A DNA stretch of 64,000 nucleotides from Odontesthes bonariensis (GCF_027942865.1 NC_134515.1:17692227-17756226); one strand, 5' to 3'; positions 24,401 to 37,405 are shown, counted from the first letter of the stretch. Numbers and translations are program-made. Notes: generated by a model not told the origin, from the sequence alone.

Positions 24401-26971
24401 TGAATAATGTGCTCCACAGATTGGTGGATCAGTATGAAAAGCAGTCCAATTGGTGGTGGCAGAATGAAGGGAAGGAGGAGACAGGACTACTCAGCCAATT
24501 CTGGATGGGGAACAGCTCAGCCCATGTCTGCAATCACACACATCCAATCTGCATAAACAAAAATAAGCCAGAGGCTGTAACAACTCCGCCCTTAAGGCAT
24601 AAACGACAATGTCTGTGTACAGTAAAGGAAAAGAAAAAAGAGCTGTTTGATGCTGATGAGTTTGAGATATGTTTTAGTCAGTATATTATTCTCCACACCA
24701 ATGTTGCCTGCAAGCCAGCAAGCCTGCCCTAACAGGGTCTGATCATAACTACGCAGCCGCATTATCGGACATGATGGTTAGAGATAGGGCAGTATTAGGG
24801 ATAACCCTGCAATCTGACCTCTATCTAAGTCCATTCCCCAGTTCATCTTTAGTCTCAACCAGTTCAAACTCAAGTGACAACTTGAGGCAGCTTATCAGAT
24901 TCTATACATTTCACTCCGACTTCACAGGAGTTTATTTAGGCACATTTGCAGCAGTTGTTGGACATCTATATTCTGGTGGACAGACTAGACTGGCAGGCTA
25001 GGCACGACCAGGGCTGTTCTTTTTTCTCTAATAATATATTGAGGCTTTTGTAGCATTCTGAAACCTCAAATGGGATCATAAATAGGAACTTTGCTTTACT
25101 TGAATGGCTTTATTTGTTTATCTGACAGAATGTGTGCAGTGCAATATCAGCAGTGAACAGACGGTGGAGCTAATGTGGTGGAGAACTTCAGGAGACACAC
25201 GGGATGTCACATGCACGGTGCAAAGTGGAGTTTCTGTGGGACTTTTGTGGTATGATAAGTAATTGTTCACAAACTGAACAAAAAGATAAATATATCAGTA
25301 ACTTATCTCTTAATGTTCACGGTGTTTTTGTATTTTCTGTGTAAAAGCTGTTGATGTAAAATATTCAGCTGAACCTCCGACTTATTGCGTTTGGTGGGCA
25401 GTGAGTTTGGCAACTGGTTCGTAGAAAAATCGATACAGTCGTTTGTCCTGGATGTGTTGTTGAAAAAATTCCCCCCACTGGTGAGAGGTCACCTCATTTG
25501 CTTAGCAGGACTCAGGGCTACTCTCGAACTTAATGAATTAAATGGGCACGGAGCCAGCAGAGGAGAGAGCAGGAAGCTCCTCCTTAAGAGTTTGCACCAG
25601 CTCGAGTTGCTTCAAAGTCAGCCAAATCTCAGTACTAACACAATGGATTAATTCCTGCAGGAAACGCAGTAACCAAGGGGTCCTCTGTGTCCCCTGCTGT
25701 GCACAAGGACAAAAAAGGAAAAGAAAAAAAACTGTCCACTGGCTGCTTGAGATGCCATCAGCATGGGCAACATTCACTACCTCTATTTTCCCAGACATGG
25801 TGTCCAGTACACTGTCACCAGTCTAACGGATGGCTTGAGAGAACGAGCCTTGCACTCTGTCCCATTATTATAACCCAAAATAAAGTTAAAACCGTTCATT
25901 TATTTTAACTATTGCAAAGCAAATAGGGGAAGTTAACCTACTGCATGGGAACTAACTGCTTTGAAGAGCTTAGTGTTATTCATGCACAGTTTAAGAGACA
26001 AAACTCTGCAATGTTTCCCTCCACAAGGCCAACAAAGACCAAGAACCAGCACAGGAACCAGTCAAGACCCAAATGGACTGTAGGAAGCAACATTATGGTA
26101 ATAAGGTGGGCTGGTACTCTTCTCTGGTATTTGGGTTGTGGCTAACTGGAGCACACAGGAGCCACCAGCAGCGAGAGTCAAAGGAGAAGTGAGGCTCATG
26201 TGTGCAGCTCAGGTTGCAAGGAGGAAGCATGACATGTGACGAGAACTCATACTGCTCCTGACCACAGTGACAGCGATGATGCAGGTGCATTTGGTGACAC
26301 ATCAGACTGTGGTGGTATTTTGCAACTACTGTCTGGACTATGTTGCAACTACCAGGTTAGGCAACAGTTAACAGATCAATTAAAGATAGCAGAAGCACCG
26401 TCTGCTATGAGCACCACAGGTGAGGGGCTAATTCAATGCAACTCTGGTTCCTGTGTTTAAAGAATTATTTCTAATTTCTAACACTTTGTTCAGCGTTCCA
26501 AGTGTTGATCTTTCAATTTCAGCTCGACAAACTGCACACTGCGCTCACAAGTCAAAGTGGGAACAACTTTTGTTTTACTATTTTCAGCACAGTCAAGTGA
26601 AAATATATCAAAACTCGAATTCCGAAAGAAGAAAGCTAAACATTCATTCACAGTGACAAACTCACAACAGTACATGATAATCAGAGGCTTTTTACGGTCA
26701 ACCGTCGTTCACGGAGTGTGTCATCGACAAGCTAGAGTAAAAACAGCACTTTAAGGTGTTCTTAAATGCTTCGTTTAACGCTGGCGTGCAGCATCATCCC
26801 ATCACCCAAAGTGCAGGCATGTCACACAGATGTGCATGCACCTGCAAAATCTACAACCCACTCAAGCAGGCACTTGCTTTAATGAGGCTTAATGTAAAGT
26901 GGACACCTCCAACTGCTCCCCTTCACACGAGCCTCTCAGTCTGTCTTTGCTCATCCACAGAGTAAAGTATA
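21485..26971. other. Intergenic region between slc2a5 5' end and gpr157 3' end
   Basis: Should hold the slc2a5 promoter (just above 21,484) and the gpr157 3' UTR (below 26,972; candidate AATAAA on the minus strand at 25899-25904). Apart from a LINE tail at 24113-24152 I recognise nothing. Stretches 22,740-23,100 and 24,150-25,020 look repeat-like but were not assigned. Confidence 0.6.
24113..24152 (+). mobile_element. Short LINE 3' tail
   Basis: AATTTCCTTCAGGCTCAATA, then AAGCATTTATTTATCTATG, the plus-strand form of the same LINE 3' end seen inverted at 5807-5862 and 28062-28098. How much of the DNA upstream belongs to the element is unclear. Confidence 0.5.
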
Positions 26972-29900
26972 TCATCTGTCCGTCCGCACTCTGCCCGTGC
27001 TGTCCTCCTCTCTCTGGGTGTAGGAGTCCTGTCCGGGCGGCGGCCTCTGTGCGGCATCATGCGAGCTCTGCACCTCTTCTCGACATTTAGATCCGCAGCA
27101 GCAGAGCGCAGTGCAGAGGCGATTACGGATCGGCTGAGTAAACAAAACGAACATGATGCAGTTGGCTGCTCCCTGAGAGGTGTTGCCGATGCCCTGTGGG
27201 GTCAAATCAAAAGAAGGGAGAAGCAGTTATTGATTTTTACAACGGGATTAAATGTCTTTCGGTCAAGAATATTTCTTTATATCATCATACAGATGGAGTA
27301 ATAACTTCTAGGCAACTGAAATCGTAATGAGTTCAGATGATGTTTTAGCAGCTGCTGCAAATATTACCTTTTACCATTAAAATACGGAGAAAAATTCATT
27401 AAATGTTAAAAACTTCAAGTTGCTTCTTTAAAAAAAAATCCCTTGCATGATTGAATGATGTCTGTGATGACTCACAGGTTTGACAGCATGTCATCACACA
27501 CGACTTTAGCAGCACATCAGCCAAAGATAGCCCAAATCCACTCCCACACTAATGTGCTGTCCTACTCAAGTCAGCAAATGGGTATTAATAGGCCCCGTCC
27601 ACACTGCACATCAGTGGCTTCAACTTTAGACTCACATGTAGTGTGACGAGCACGGGGCTCTGCCTGACCGGAGAGTCAGCGAGCAGCAGAATGAAGCGCA
27701 CTGTGCTCCAAATGCGCAGGACGATGAAGATGATGGGAATGAGAGTTAGCTTCATGTCCGCCATGGAGGAGAAGGAGTTCGACTGACGCCGGTTGGCCAA
27801 GATGGGACGGTACTCAGACAGGGCGGCGTGCTGCGTCAGACACAGGACAAAGTGAGAGCATGGTTTTAGAACTGCAAATAAAATAAAAAATAAAAAAAGA
27901 ATGAATTGCGCCATCAAGACCGATGGATAAGTTTCTCATGACATTGGCAGCTGTTTGAAGCAGATATGCTCCTGTAGGACAGATATTTGACCACAGGGGC
28001 CACTTCCCAGCAGAGAGAGACTACAGTCTTCAGTGTGAATGTGTTGATCAAGCTTTAATTTCAATTAAATAATACTTATTAATCCCTGAAGGGAAAATAT
28101 TTAGCGACAGATAATAACATAAACAAAATAAAAATCAGCTGAGAAACATTAAGAAACTTGGGGCGCAGCAGAGATGGGTGAGGTAGAAGTTTTTTCTGAG
28201 ACTGTCATGATTAGAATGGGGGGGGGGGTTGTTTACGTAGCTTGGCGACAGCTTGGCTGATATGTGACGAGTATCAGGGAAGTAATTCAAGTGAAATTTC
28301 ATCGACCAAAAGAGGAATTATAAAGAGGATGAATGCACGCGAGTCTGCTGATCTTTCTTCCGCATTTATATCACAAAAACAGCTGATCCTTCATTTGTTG
28401 TGTGTGACACGAACGATAATAAGCTCTTAGGAATGGAACTGTATAAGCTTTTATCAAAAAGGAATATTTTAATGTAGAGTAGAGTAGAGTGCACGTCTGC
28501 CTCATGAAACCCAAACCAGGAAGTGGTTCGGCAGGAGAGGAGCCCGACAGCTGAATCCTTCGCTTCCTATTCCTCTTTTAGAGACTCAGTGAATTACAAA
28601 TAAGCCTGCACTCTGAGAGCCAATGACTCTGTTAAGACAAAAAGGTGCTTTCAGACAACAAAAATCTTTTCCCCGCCCTCTCTTTTTGTATACGCACAGC
28701 AGGAAGTGCAGTCTGTCTCAGTTCGCAGTGCTGCTTTTATAGGGTGCCTTTTACCTTCTACTTTAGAGTAGAAGCTTTCCCAACATGAGTGGAACAGGCT
28801 GTGACATGGGTGTATGGTGACATACCTAATTGTAACCCGCCATTACAAAAAAGAAAAACAGAAAACAAACAAAAAAACAAACAAACAAACAAACAAAAAC
28901 ACTTGTTATCTCAACGGTAGCGTCTAAAAACTTAAAACACAGCGGAACAGACCAGTTGAGATAGAGCTAATGGTGTTTGTGATAACAGAGCAAAAGCTAA
29001 ATTCTCACTTGTCTAACACTTGCCAGCTGGTCATGATGTCAATGAGTTCCCATCTGCTGTGCAAATACAACCAGAGGAAAAAGCCCATGATGGATGGATG
29101 CTTGTCTCCCTGGCTAGTTCCCATCAGAACTCTTGCTGCAGCATTATTTGGTTCGGTCAGAGGCTTTTCAGACAGTTCCAGGTACTTGAACCCAATAAAA
29201 AGGAATTACAACTGTCTGGGCGACAAGCAACTACATAGAATTTAGAAATATGAGATTTCTGACCTAAAGACACAATAACAGAGGTTGTAAATATTCATAA
29301 ACTGGTACTTGCTCCCTGTAAGTGCAGGGCCACTGCTGACCCTGTCGAGTGTCAGGGTTTAGGCAGCTGGTGCTTTACCTGAGGGCATCCTGGGACTGTT
29401 ATGGATGCTAGGTTATGAGACGAAGACTCGCGTCTGATCAGGCAGGACATCGTAGCTGTATAGTTTCTTACCGTTTTCTGGGTGTTCTGAAGATAAATTC
29501 TAAATAAGCTCAAATATTTTATGCAATCAATACTTCTCCTTCACACTGGGCCAACTTTCAGCCTCACCAAATGAAAATGATGACAGATGATGATGATTTG
29601 CATAATATCACATGACTGACTTGAGATAAGATTTGTGCATCTTTAATGCGTTACTTTGTGATTGAAACTCCGGGATTTTGTTGTTATTCCTCGTCAGAAA
29701 TGATTTAGCACAAGAGAAAACCGATCAACTCAAAATTTGTCTAGTTTAAGCACAAAACTTTGTCCAAAGACGGCTGACAGATAAGGCCCTCACCGCTTTG
29801 TGGATATGCCTTTTGATCAATATGTAGAGCACAGGGAGGGTGAGGTATGCCAGGATCTCCCAGATCTTTCCAGTGAGCAGCATCCATAGGATCCGGTCTG

Positions 29901-32900
29901 GAGCATGGATGCTGACCCAGCACCAGCCCACTGACACCTCAGATGCATCGTAACCGATCTTGTTGAGACTCACGGCGGTGACGGTGATGGCCAGAGGAAC
30001 GCCCCAGCTACAACAAACAGCAAAGGGTTCAGAGATTAAATGTTATCAGTCTCAAAGATCAACGTCACATGTTTAAAGTCAGATTTTTATTTCCCCCCCC
30101 CCCCAAATGCTTGGTGGGTACAACATCCACAAATACCGAAAAGACATGTGACTCCATGTGAAAGATTATCTCGCGCTTAAGGCTTGTTTGCGTTTCATTC
30201 TGCAAACTGCAGAGTCATACCAGTTTTGTTGGTTTAGCTTATACATCACAGAACCACAAAATGATTTCCACTTTTTAACCAACAACGTTCTGCGTTTGTG
30301 AGGCACAACCTCTACTCCTAAAACCTCAATTTAAAAAGAGAATACTTCCTTTTCACTCTTCCATTTTCATGGTAATCCATGGCAGATCATTGTAAATACC
30401 GCAACGCTCAAGGCCCAGTTGGGTTCATGTGTTGTAAGCCTCAGTGAAAGGCTTCGTTGTGTAATTGAGAATTCACAGAAACAAAATTAGGATGACAACC
30501 GCATACACTGTGGTGAGGCAAACCCAGGGGTGAAAATGTTCCCGTGTCCATAAATAGAACAGCTATGGAGAGCTACAACACAGCAAATCAACCCCCCACC
30601 CCCACACACACATAAAAATCAGCACGGACAGCTCATTAATGTGCAATTAATGTTCACAAAGTTGTGAAAGAATGCCTTAAAACATAGTAAGCACACCTTA
30701 AAAATGTAAGTGAATTAATAATCAGTCTATGCATAATGAACAAAAAACAATTAAACAGGTTATTGTGGTATTATTAAAAATTGCATGGATACTATGAGTG
30801 ATCATTTTTGACACCAAATTCTGTTTAAAACAAACTATTAATGAGTATTGTTGTGTGCATTTCTCTTCCTGACTTCCCTGGTTTGTTATCTAAAAGCCTG
30901 TTCTCCCTCGGGTCAGTAGAGCTGTAACATCATAAGCAGCTCACTAGAATCCACCAACAGTGGAACCAATCAGAGAAAACATGCCGACAACGAAAATGTC
31001 AGGTCAAAACAGATTTTCAAAGACGTGCAATTTATGCATTTCTCAGTAAGTGTAGACAAAAGCTGGACTTAAACATAGGAAAACAGAACTACTATGGACC
31101 GCAAACTGTTTAACGAACAACGCCCAGATCCACTATTACCTCTTCAAATTGTTCTCCATCTATATTGTCCCCCGTGAATCGTTTCTATCCTTATGTATTT
31201 TTTCTCCAAGACGATGTAACAAGATGCCTATTTTTGGTTTATGTAAACATCTCTCAGGTTAGATTGGAATAAGGCCCCAAGTGAGACCTTGGAATATTGA
31301 AAGAACTGGATATTATGAACATTATGTGAGCAGGAGGAGAGACGATAAAATGAGCTGGCGTGCATACATATGTACATATAAATATTAAGTGTTGAAGCTG
31401 GAATTTTTGCTTTCATTTTTCTATAAGTAAAAACGGTCAGAAGGTGAAAACAAATGGGGAAGAGGAACCCTGATCTCTTGATTGAGCAAAGTACACATAC
31501 AAAAGTTAAAATGCTGCTGCATGAAAACTACTATTTGACTGAAGTACATATCCTGGAAGCGATATCCTCGCATGTTCTGTATGCATGGGTTCTCTCGGAG
31601 TACTCTGGCTCCCTCCCACCGACCAAAAACACGCATGTTAGGTAAATTGGTGTCTAAATTGACCCTAGAAGTGAGTGTGCGTGCATCGTTTGTTACTGTG
31701 TGAACCTGTGATGGACTGGCGACCTGTCCAGGTCCTGCTCCAGGGCTCCCACGGCCCTAAATTGGATTAAGAAAATAGATGGATGGATATCCTCACTAAA
31801 GCATCAGTGAGAAGGCAGCGTGTTGCTGTGAAAGCTGTTGCAGCTGCTTTGAACTTCTGCATATACATTTTGTATATATGTATGTATATTCATTTATATA
31901 CAAAGGACAGCTAGTAAAACTCAGGGGCAGCCTAATTAAGGGAAAGGAAAGAAGAATAAGTTGTTTTACACAAGCACCGTTTTCAGTTTTTGAACATTTT
32001 CTCTCATCCTTTATTTTTGGTGAGCTATTAAATCATTTCAACAATGAAATGAAACAATGTGAGAAGTTTCAAAGAGAAAAAAAACGACTTTTCGAACGAC
32101 TCACAAACATGTCAAATGCATACTATACACCGCTTTTTGCGTGGCCCTGAAGGCCAAAAAGGCTGTAAACCCCCGCCGTCCTAAACAATGTTTACTTTTA
32201 AAGGAGCACTAGGTAGCATTTTCACCTAAAATTATAGCCTTCAGGAGTTTAACAAAGGTTAAACAAGTCAATGGTAAGCGAATGAAGCCTGTCTCGCTCC
32301 CAACAGGGGTCTGTATGCTGAAAATCCCATATGTAACTTCGGCAGGAGCGACCCGCTTCTGAAGTGTCGCGATGCGCGAGAAGAGTCGTTTGTGTTTACG
32401 GCACTTAGCTAGGTACTGTATGCTAGCTGTAGTTGAATGCTATGTGTTCGCTTGCGTTGAAGAGCCAACACCAAGCGTTTCATATTCTGCCTTTCACAGA
32501 CTGAATATGAAACGTTCGATGTTGGCACTTCCCATCTTTGTGAAATTTTTCCAAGCGTGATCTTGTTCATCTACCATAGTGACCTGCGTTTTAGATCGTG
32601 AAGAGACAGGTGATGAGGTGCTCTAATTCCCCCCTGATTTCGAGACGTAGCCTAGCTTCAGAAATACACGGACTGACCTGATTAGAATAAGAATAGCGTT
32701 TTGATCCGAACAAGAATTGTTGTCTACTCTGCGTTTATTGCGGCGTGTGTTGGTAGTGCCTGCGCGCATCTGTCTAAGATGTAATTTTTGTAAGTGTATG
32801 CTAATACAAAGGAATCACTCCACGAATACACCATGATGAGGGAAGAATCCCATTCAAGATCAGCAACAGTCCATCCATACATCCATACATCCATTATGTG

Positions 32901-34279
32901 CCGCTTGTCCGGGGATCGGGTCGCGGGGGCAGCAGCCTGAGCAGAGAAACCCAGACGAGCTGTCCCCGACCACTTCCTCCAGCAACAGTATTATAGCATA
33001 TTATCTTGAGTTCTCTCTTCAGAAAATCTCTGATTATAGTATCTTACGTGGGCAGTCTACACTTGTGAATCAGATGACCTAACTGCACTGACTAAATAAC
33101 ACAACGGCAGCATTCGCCACGATGGTTAGTTAGTGGGTGTGTACAGGTGGGCATTTTTACGACAGTGTAGAATTTCAGTTTGACCAATAGAGATCGCTAT
33201 ACTGCCGCTAAACTACCTTGTATTCCTTTAAGATGATTTAATAAGACTTTCTGTCAAACAAACCCACATTGAAGCTGTCAAATAAACATTCTGGAGAGGA
33301 AGCACAAACAAAATAAACTACAAGTACTTTAAAACTTGGGTACTATTTACTTACTCGGGTGTATTTCAATACTGGGTGAAAAAAAAAGTCAGGTTGTTGT
33401 GATAACATCAGCTGACCCGCTGAGACAAGGAGCCAAAACAAAAACAACGGGTCAAGTTTAAGCCATAAAGTGAGTTAATTTATGTTTCTAGTGTTTCTTG
33501 TATACACAAAACAGGATTTTCTTGAATTTTACTTTGACCGAGTCTCACTCCCCCCAGTGTCACCATGGAAACGCTGTGCTAAGCGTAGAAATAGTCCGGA
33601 GTAAAAGTTCAACTTCACCGTTTTAAACGAACCATTTTCACAGTGCAAAACAAGCTGAAATCAACTCTTACTTTTTAAGTGGACTTGCAGCAGTGTTTTA
33701 CAAATAGAACTATTTATCTTGGTGAAAGAAAAAAAAAAAAAAAAAAAACAAGAATAAAGTTTAACCTCGGGATATCCCCCCCCCCCCACCCCCCACTTTA
33801 ACAGCTTCACCAGATATCCCAAGATGCTTCAGGCTACTGTTTGGTGTCCCTCCGAAGCTAGTTTTGTTGCTAGCTAGCTCCAGTTCACAGCACAGTACCT
33901 ACCTGACAACGTGAAAAAACACGACCAGGCTGTCAGCGACTCTCTGGCTCGACCTCACAATGAAAACGTACAGGTACACAGCAATGGCCACAGTCCAGAA
34001 GAAACTGCTGGTATTGGCGAAAGTGGATATCGCTCCTTGAGCGACGCAGTCAGGCGAGTCTGTGCGGAAAACTCTCCAGACTCCGAAGGCGTAGGAGACA
34101 GCGGACAGCCAGTCAGACACCGACAAATAAACCAGTAGTTTCCTCGGTGTTGTCCTCAAATCTGACCAAATAATGTACGTGAGTATGATCAGAGAGGAGC
34201 CCATAAACGACAGAGTGCAGGTACACAACACGACCACCTGCTCAGACAAATACAACTCTGTCTGATTCCCGTTTTCCAT
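26972..34279 (-). CDS. gpr157: G-protein coupled receptor 157, four exons, 335 aa
   Basis: Minus-strand coding exons: 33903-34279, 29794-30007, 27636-27830, 26972-27193; total 1,008 nt, exact frame, 335 aa. The product is an orphan seven-helix receptor. The human protein is reported to sit in primary cilia of radial glia and to signal through Gq. Seen here: an N-terminal sequon at Asn5 (NQT), seven hydrophobic segments, Cys78 and Cys155 (VGWCWVS) positioned for the helix 3-loop 2 disulfide, the family-typical blocks SWGVPLAITV (126-135), WMLLTGKIWEILAYL (about 166-180), HAALSEYRPIL (198-208) and GAANCIMFVL, and a Cys cluster at 289-299 (RLCTALCCCGSKC) just after helix 7 that may be palmitoylated. 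The short polar tail has no recognised motif. Introns are 3.9, 2.0 and 0.4 kb. A minus-strand ATTAAA at 26878-26883 is a possible poly(A) signal. The miR-34a gene lies about 3.1 kb upstream on the same strand. Confidence 0.95.
28062..28098 (-). mobile_element. Short LINE 3' tail, minus orientation
   Basis: The minus strand reads TTTTCCCTTCAGGGATTAAT, then AAGTATTATTTAATTG. It is a third copy of the LINE 3' end, in gpr157 intron 2, between exons 2 and 3. Confidence 0.5.
28863..28900. repeat. (AAAC)n microsatellite
   Basis: Tandem CAAA units over roughly 38 bases in gpr157 intron 2. Confidence 0.85.
31575..31793 (+). repeat. Dispersed repeat of the GACTGGCGACCTGTCCAG family, best copy
   Basis: Plus-strand order: GTTCTCTCGGAGTACTCTGG, a CCCTCCCACCGACCAAAAACACGCATG block, TAAATTGACC, GATGGACTGGCGACCTGTCC, then ATTGGATTAAG and a GGAT tail. 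This is the canonical layout of a very common fish repeat 3' end. It lies in gpr157 intron 1. Confidence 0.7.
32464..32526. repeat. 24-bp imperfect inverted repeat inside the TTAA element
   Basis: The arms at 32464-32487 and 32503-32526 pair over 24 bases with a 15-base loop. The three mismatched positions are all transitions, which become G-U or A-C in RNA depending on strand. Half-arm sequence: GCGTTTCATATTC at the inner end. Confidence 0.8.
32871..32979 (-). mobile_element. LINE 3' tail with a perfect target duplication
   Basis: Same LINE family as 16072-16328, in minus orientation, with a CCATCCATA-type tail at its low end. It is flanked by an exact 10-base duplication, CAGCAACAGT, at 32861-32870 and 32980-32989. 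Only the last ~110 bases were inserted. Confidence 0.85.
33728..33795. repeat. Homopolymer pair: A run then C run
   Basis: A 21-base A run (33728-33748), interrupted by C at 33749, is followed by a C run (33776-33795, one A). It lies about 110 bases inside gpr157 intron 1, next to the exon 1 donor. Run lengths are error-prone in sequencing. Confidence 0.8.
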
Positions 34280-37200
34280 CGTTTAGTGGGGGTAAGATAC
34301 GACCTTCTATATAACCGTGTTTGCGAACACAGCTCGGACGATCAGCAGATTAACATCAGATGTTATCATAATCCCATGATGTTAGTTTCCCCAAATGCCA
34401 AGCCAAACTTCTCTCAGTACTTTAAGGGAAACAAACCAAACTTTTCAGTCCGTTTTAAACCCTCCCAGTCCCTCCACACCTCCGCTCTGTTCCACCAACA
34501 GGAACCCAAAGCAGAAGTTAAGTCAGCTGGTAAGAGGCAGACACGGGTCTATTTCTGTCTCTTATTTATCTTTGCTTGTGACCCCAGTTCAGCTATGCCA
34601 TCACCATCTGTCATATATGACACATGACAATATGTTGTAATGTTTTTAAGTATATATATATATATATATGTGTATAGATAGATAAAAGTGCACACATGGC
34701 TCTCCAGTAGAGAATATAACGTAAAAAAAAAGGATCTTGGGGTCTTAATTGTTGCCAAAATATTGTTATTGTTTTTTAAATAAACACAACATCACACCAC
34801 AAATACACAAAGCCATCAAAGGTTACACAAGGCACCATTAGTTAAAGTAACATGAGCCCTGATAGAGAAACAATGAAGAATCATTTTAAAGGTTTTGTAC
34901 AAGGTGTATTTGTGCTTTAATGTTGTCATAGTTGCTTGCTCCTGCATGTGCGTTATTCACTTTTTCTACATGTTAGTCTTGGTCATTTGAGTGGACCGAT
35001 ATCAGTGTTTCAGATCCTGTGCATCATGCACCGGCTTCTTTATGCTTCACAGTATTTTCAGCCATCTTGAATCAAAAGCAGCTCTGCTATAGTATACTTT
35101 TTTAAGATTTAGATTTAGTCATGTGCTTATATATATCATTTACCCAAGATAATGATTAATAGATTTACATTGTACCGAAGAACCGTTCCCTCTGCCGCTG
35201 AACTTTTGAACTCAACTTAGTTAGTCACAGTTATCTGAACTAAAACAGGAGTCCAACAGGGTTTGATTTCAACACTCTTTTAATCCGCGCTACATGTCTC
35301 AGACTTTAGGTGCGTTCATATGTCTTGTCAAACACGTACAATCTCTGACACATACCTGACCTACATGACCTATCTAACCTAAACAATGAACAGGTCCACA
35401 GAGGCAAACGTTGGTTAATCATCTATTTTAGAGGAAGGTTAGAGGAAGCCTTTCCAGTGATAATTAGGGGTACGCAGGGTACAGATTGTCCGGTCTTTCA
35501 GATATCTTTGTGTTTGTCTGGAGTGTAAATTCAACCGGAAAAGGAGCGGTGAGCTCGCATTCTTCAAGGGGACTCATTCATGACCGTTCTTCTTCCTCAA
35601 TCCTTCGAAGCTAGCGCCTCAGCGTCTTGTAAGCTCTGCTCTGCTGGGGTGGAGCAACGTCACTGCTGAGGAGAACATTGGCTACATTAAAACTGTTTTA
35701 TAACTTCAATGGCCATCCGTCACATCGTGTTTCTAGCAGACTCATTTAGTAAGCCACTAGTGAGCGTTACAGACTCTTTTGTCTTGTCATAGCACTGGTC
35801 AGAGAAACGACAGCTTTTGCCTGCAAAGAGATTATTTCTGTTATTACTGCTGTGAACCAGGCATCGCAGTCAGTTTTGGTAGCGGATGATCATTTTATTT
35901 TTCCAGATTTCACTTCATTCATTTTGAGCTCGTCTCATTTTGTTGCATTTTTCCCGATAAAAGTCTCAAACCCAAACTTCAAAAATGAGCCTTCAAAAAA
36001 ATCATCGGATGCTTACTTTACCGTCTGCCAGCTTTTTAAAAGGACAAGTGAAAACAAAATGCAAATTAAAATTCTGAGTGGTTATCGCCAATGATTTTTC
36101 TTTTGTTGGAAGAATTTGTGAAATAACTAATCATGTCAGGACCAAACACTGTAAGTGAATTGAAATGATGGTGAAGCGATGCAGATGAAGCGCATCATCC
36201 TAAGCTGTTCTTAAGCATCCCGAGACAAATTCCTCTTTCCAAACAGCTTGTAGATCTCCTGTAATTGTGGCACAGTTAGTGGCATTTTGAGTAATGAGCA
36301 ATGTTTGCCGCGGTTTGCGTCCAGCAGCTGTTGATTATTTGCTGGCCTTGTAAATGGGCTCCTCCATAGAGCTGACGTACAGAAAGGTCTAAAGCCGGTG
36401 AAGCAGTGACCTTGTGTGAGAGCGCGGCTTTACTGCTTCTGCACTGCTGCAGCCCAGAAAAAAACACTGCAATCTCTTTAAGTGTTTGCAGCAGTGCAGT
36501 GGAATATCGGCACTCTTCCTGCAGACTGCAGCAAAAGCAGCGTCTGCGTTAGAGTCAGTCACACATGAGCAGCAGTTAGTTTGAGACCGTCTGAGTATAC
36601 CAAAAGAGAGAAAAAAAAACCTGAACACGATACACTCAGCTGTATAGTGTGTGTGTGTGTGTCTGTGTCTGTAAATGGATGTGCACCTGGTTCATCTGTA
36701 CTCATTAGGTCTGCTTTGTTATCATTGGCCATGTGAGTTTTTCAAGGGTCTCTTCATCCTTTCAAAGTGGTTTACACAGCCCAAGTTTTCCATAATTACA
36801 AAATGCAAAGTGTGATGTGAAAAATAAACAAGGCAAACTGATAAATCTATCTTTATGTAACTTTTATTTTCTCCCCTTTTCATACAGTTCGAATGCCTAG
36901 CATTAAGAGAATATTAGACAGCAATTGAAAAATTAAGAAACATTAACTTCAATTTGTCAGCATTCGGAAAAGAGAAATGGAATTTGCGATGCAAAATTGG
37001 ATTTGGTGAGAAAGGATTGTGCATTTGCTACTGAAAAACAAGGAATCTGTTGAGCCAAGTCATATTTTCAGAACTAAGGGGGGTTTACAATGTCAACGAA
37101 AAGCAAAACATTCGACTTAGGTGTTGCTAATTGGCGCAGTGTTTGATGAACAAAAGCATGCTGGGAGGTTGCGCTCAGTCACAAGATGGCAGCAGAGGAT

Positions 37201-37405
37201 TATGAAAGCACAGCACGCAGTGCAGAAGTTTGACGCTTTGATCTAATTGTAAATGTCGGCGAGGCTGTTAACAACACGGCACATGCTCTCAGTCTTCAGT
37301 TAATTCTGTATCAGGTTTAGACTTACAGGAGCAGCAGCGTCCGTTTAGAAACTGTGCAAATTTTTCTCCATCTCGGGTTTTCCCCCCCATGACAGCTGTG
37401 ATTCT
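34280..37405. other. Upstream region of gpr157, downstream of miR-34a
   Basis: No exon seen. Contains a short AT/TATA microsatellite (about 34,649-34,672) and a GT microsatellite. The gpr157 promoter must lie in the first part, since the start codon is at 34,279. Confidence 0.6.
36647..36662. repeat. (GT)n microsatellite
   Basis: Eight GT units followed by GTCTGTGTCTG. Confidence 0.85.

Larger units (their letters stand above)
32202..33227. mobile_element. Non-autonomous DNA transposon flanked by TTAA, about 1 kb
   Basis: The left end reads AGGAGCACTAGGTAG and the right end, reverse-complemented, AGGAATACAAGGTAG; both are bordered by TTAA (32198-32201 and 33228-33231). No transposase frame is present. 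It carries an internal hairpin (32464-32526) and a nested LINE tail (32871-32979). A TTAA duplication suggests the piggyBac superfamily, but the end sequence also resembles hAT-like fish elements, so the superfamily is open. It sits in gpr157 intron 1. Confidence 0.65.

Noticed and set aside
34307-34313. TATATAG on the minus strand just upstream of the gpr157 start codon, as a TATA box
   Set aside because: Only about 28 bases separate it from the ATG, so transcription would start at the start codon itself. Probably fortuitous.
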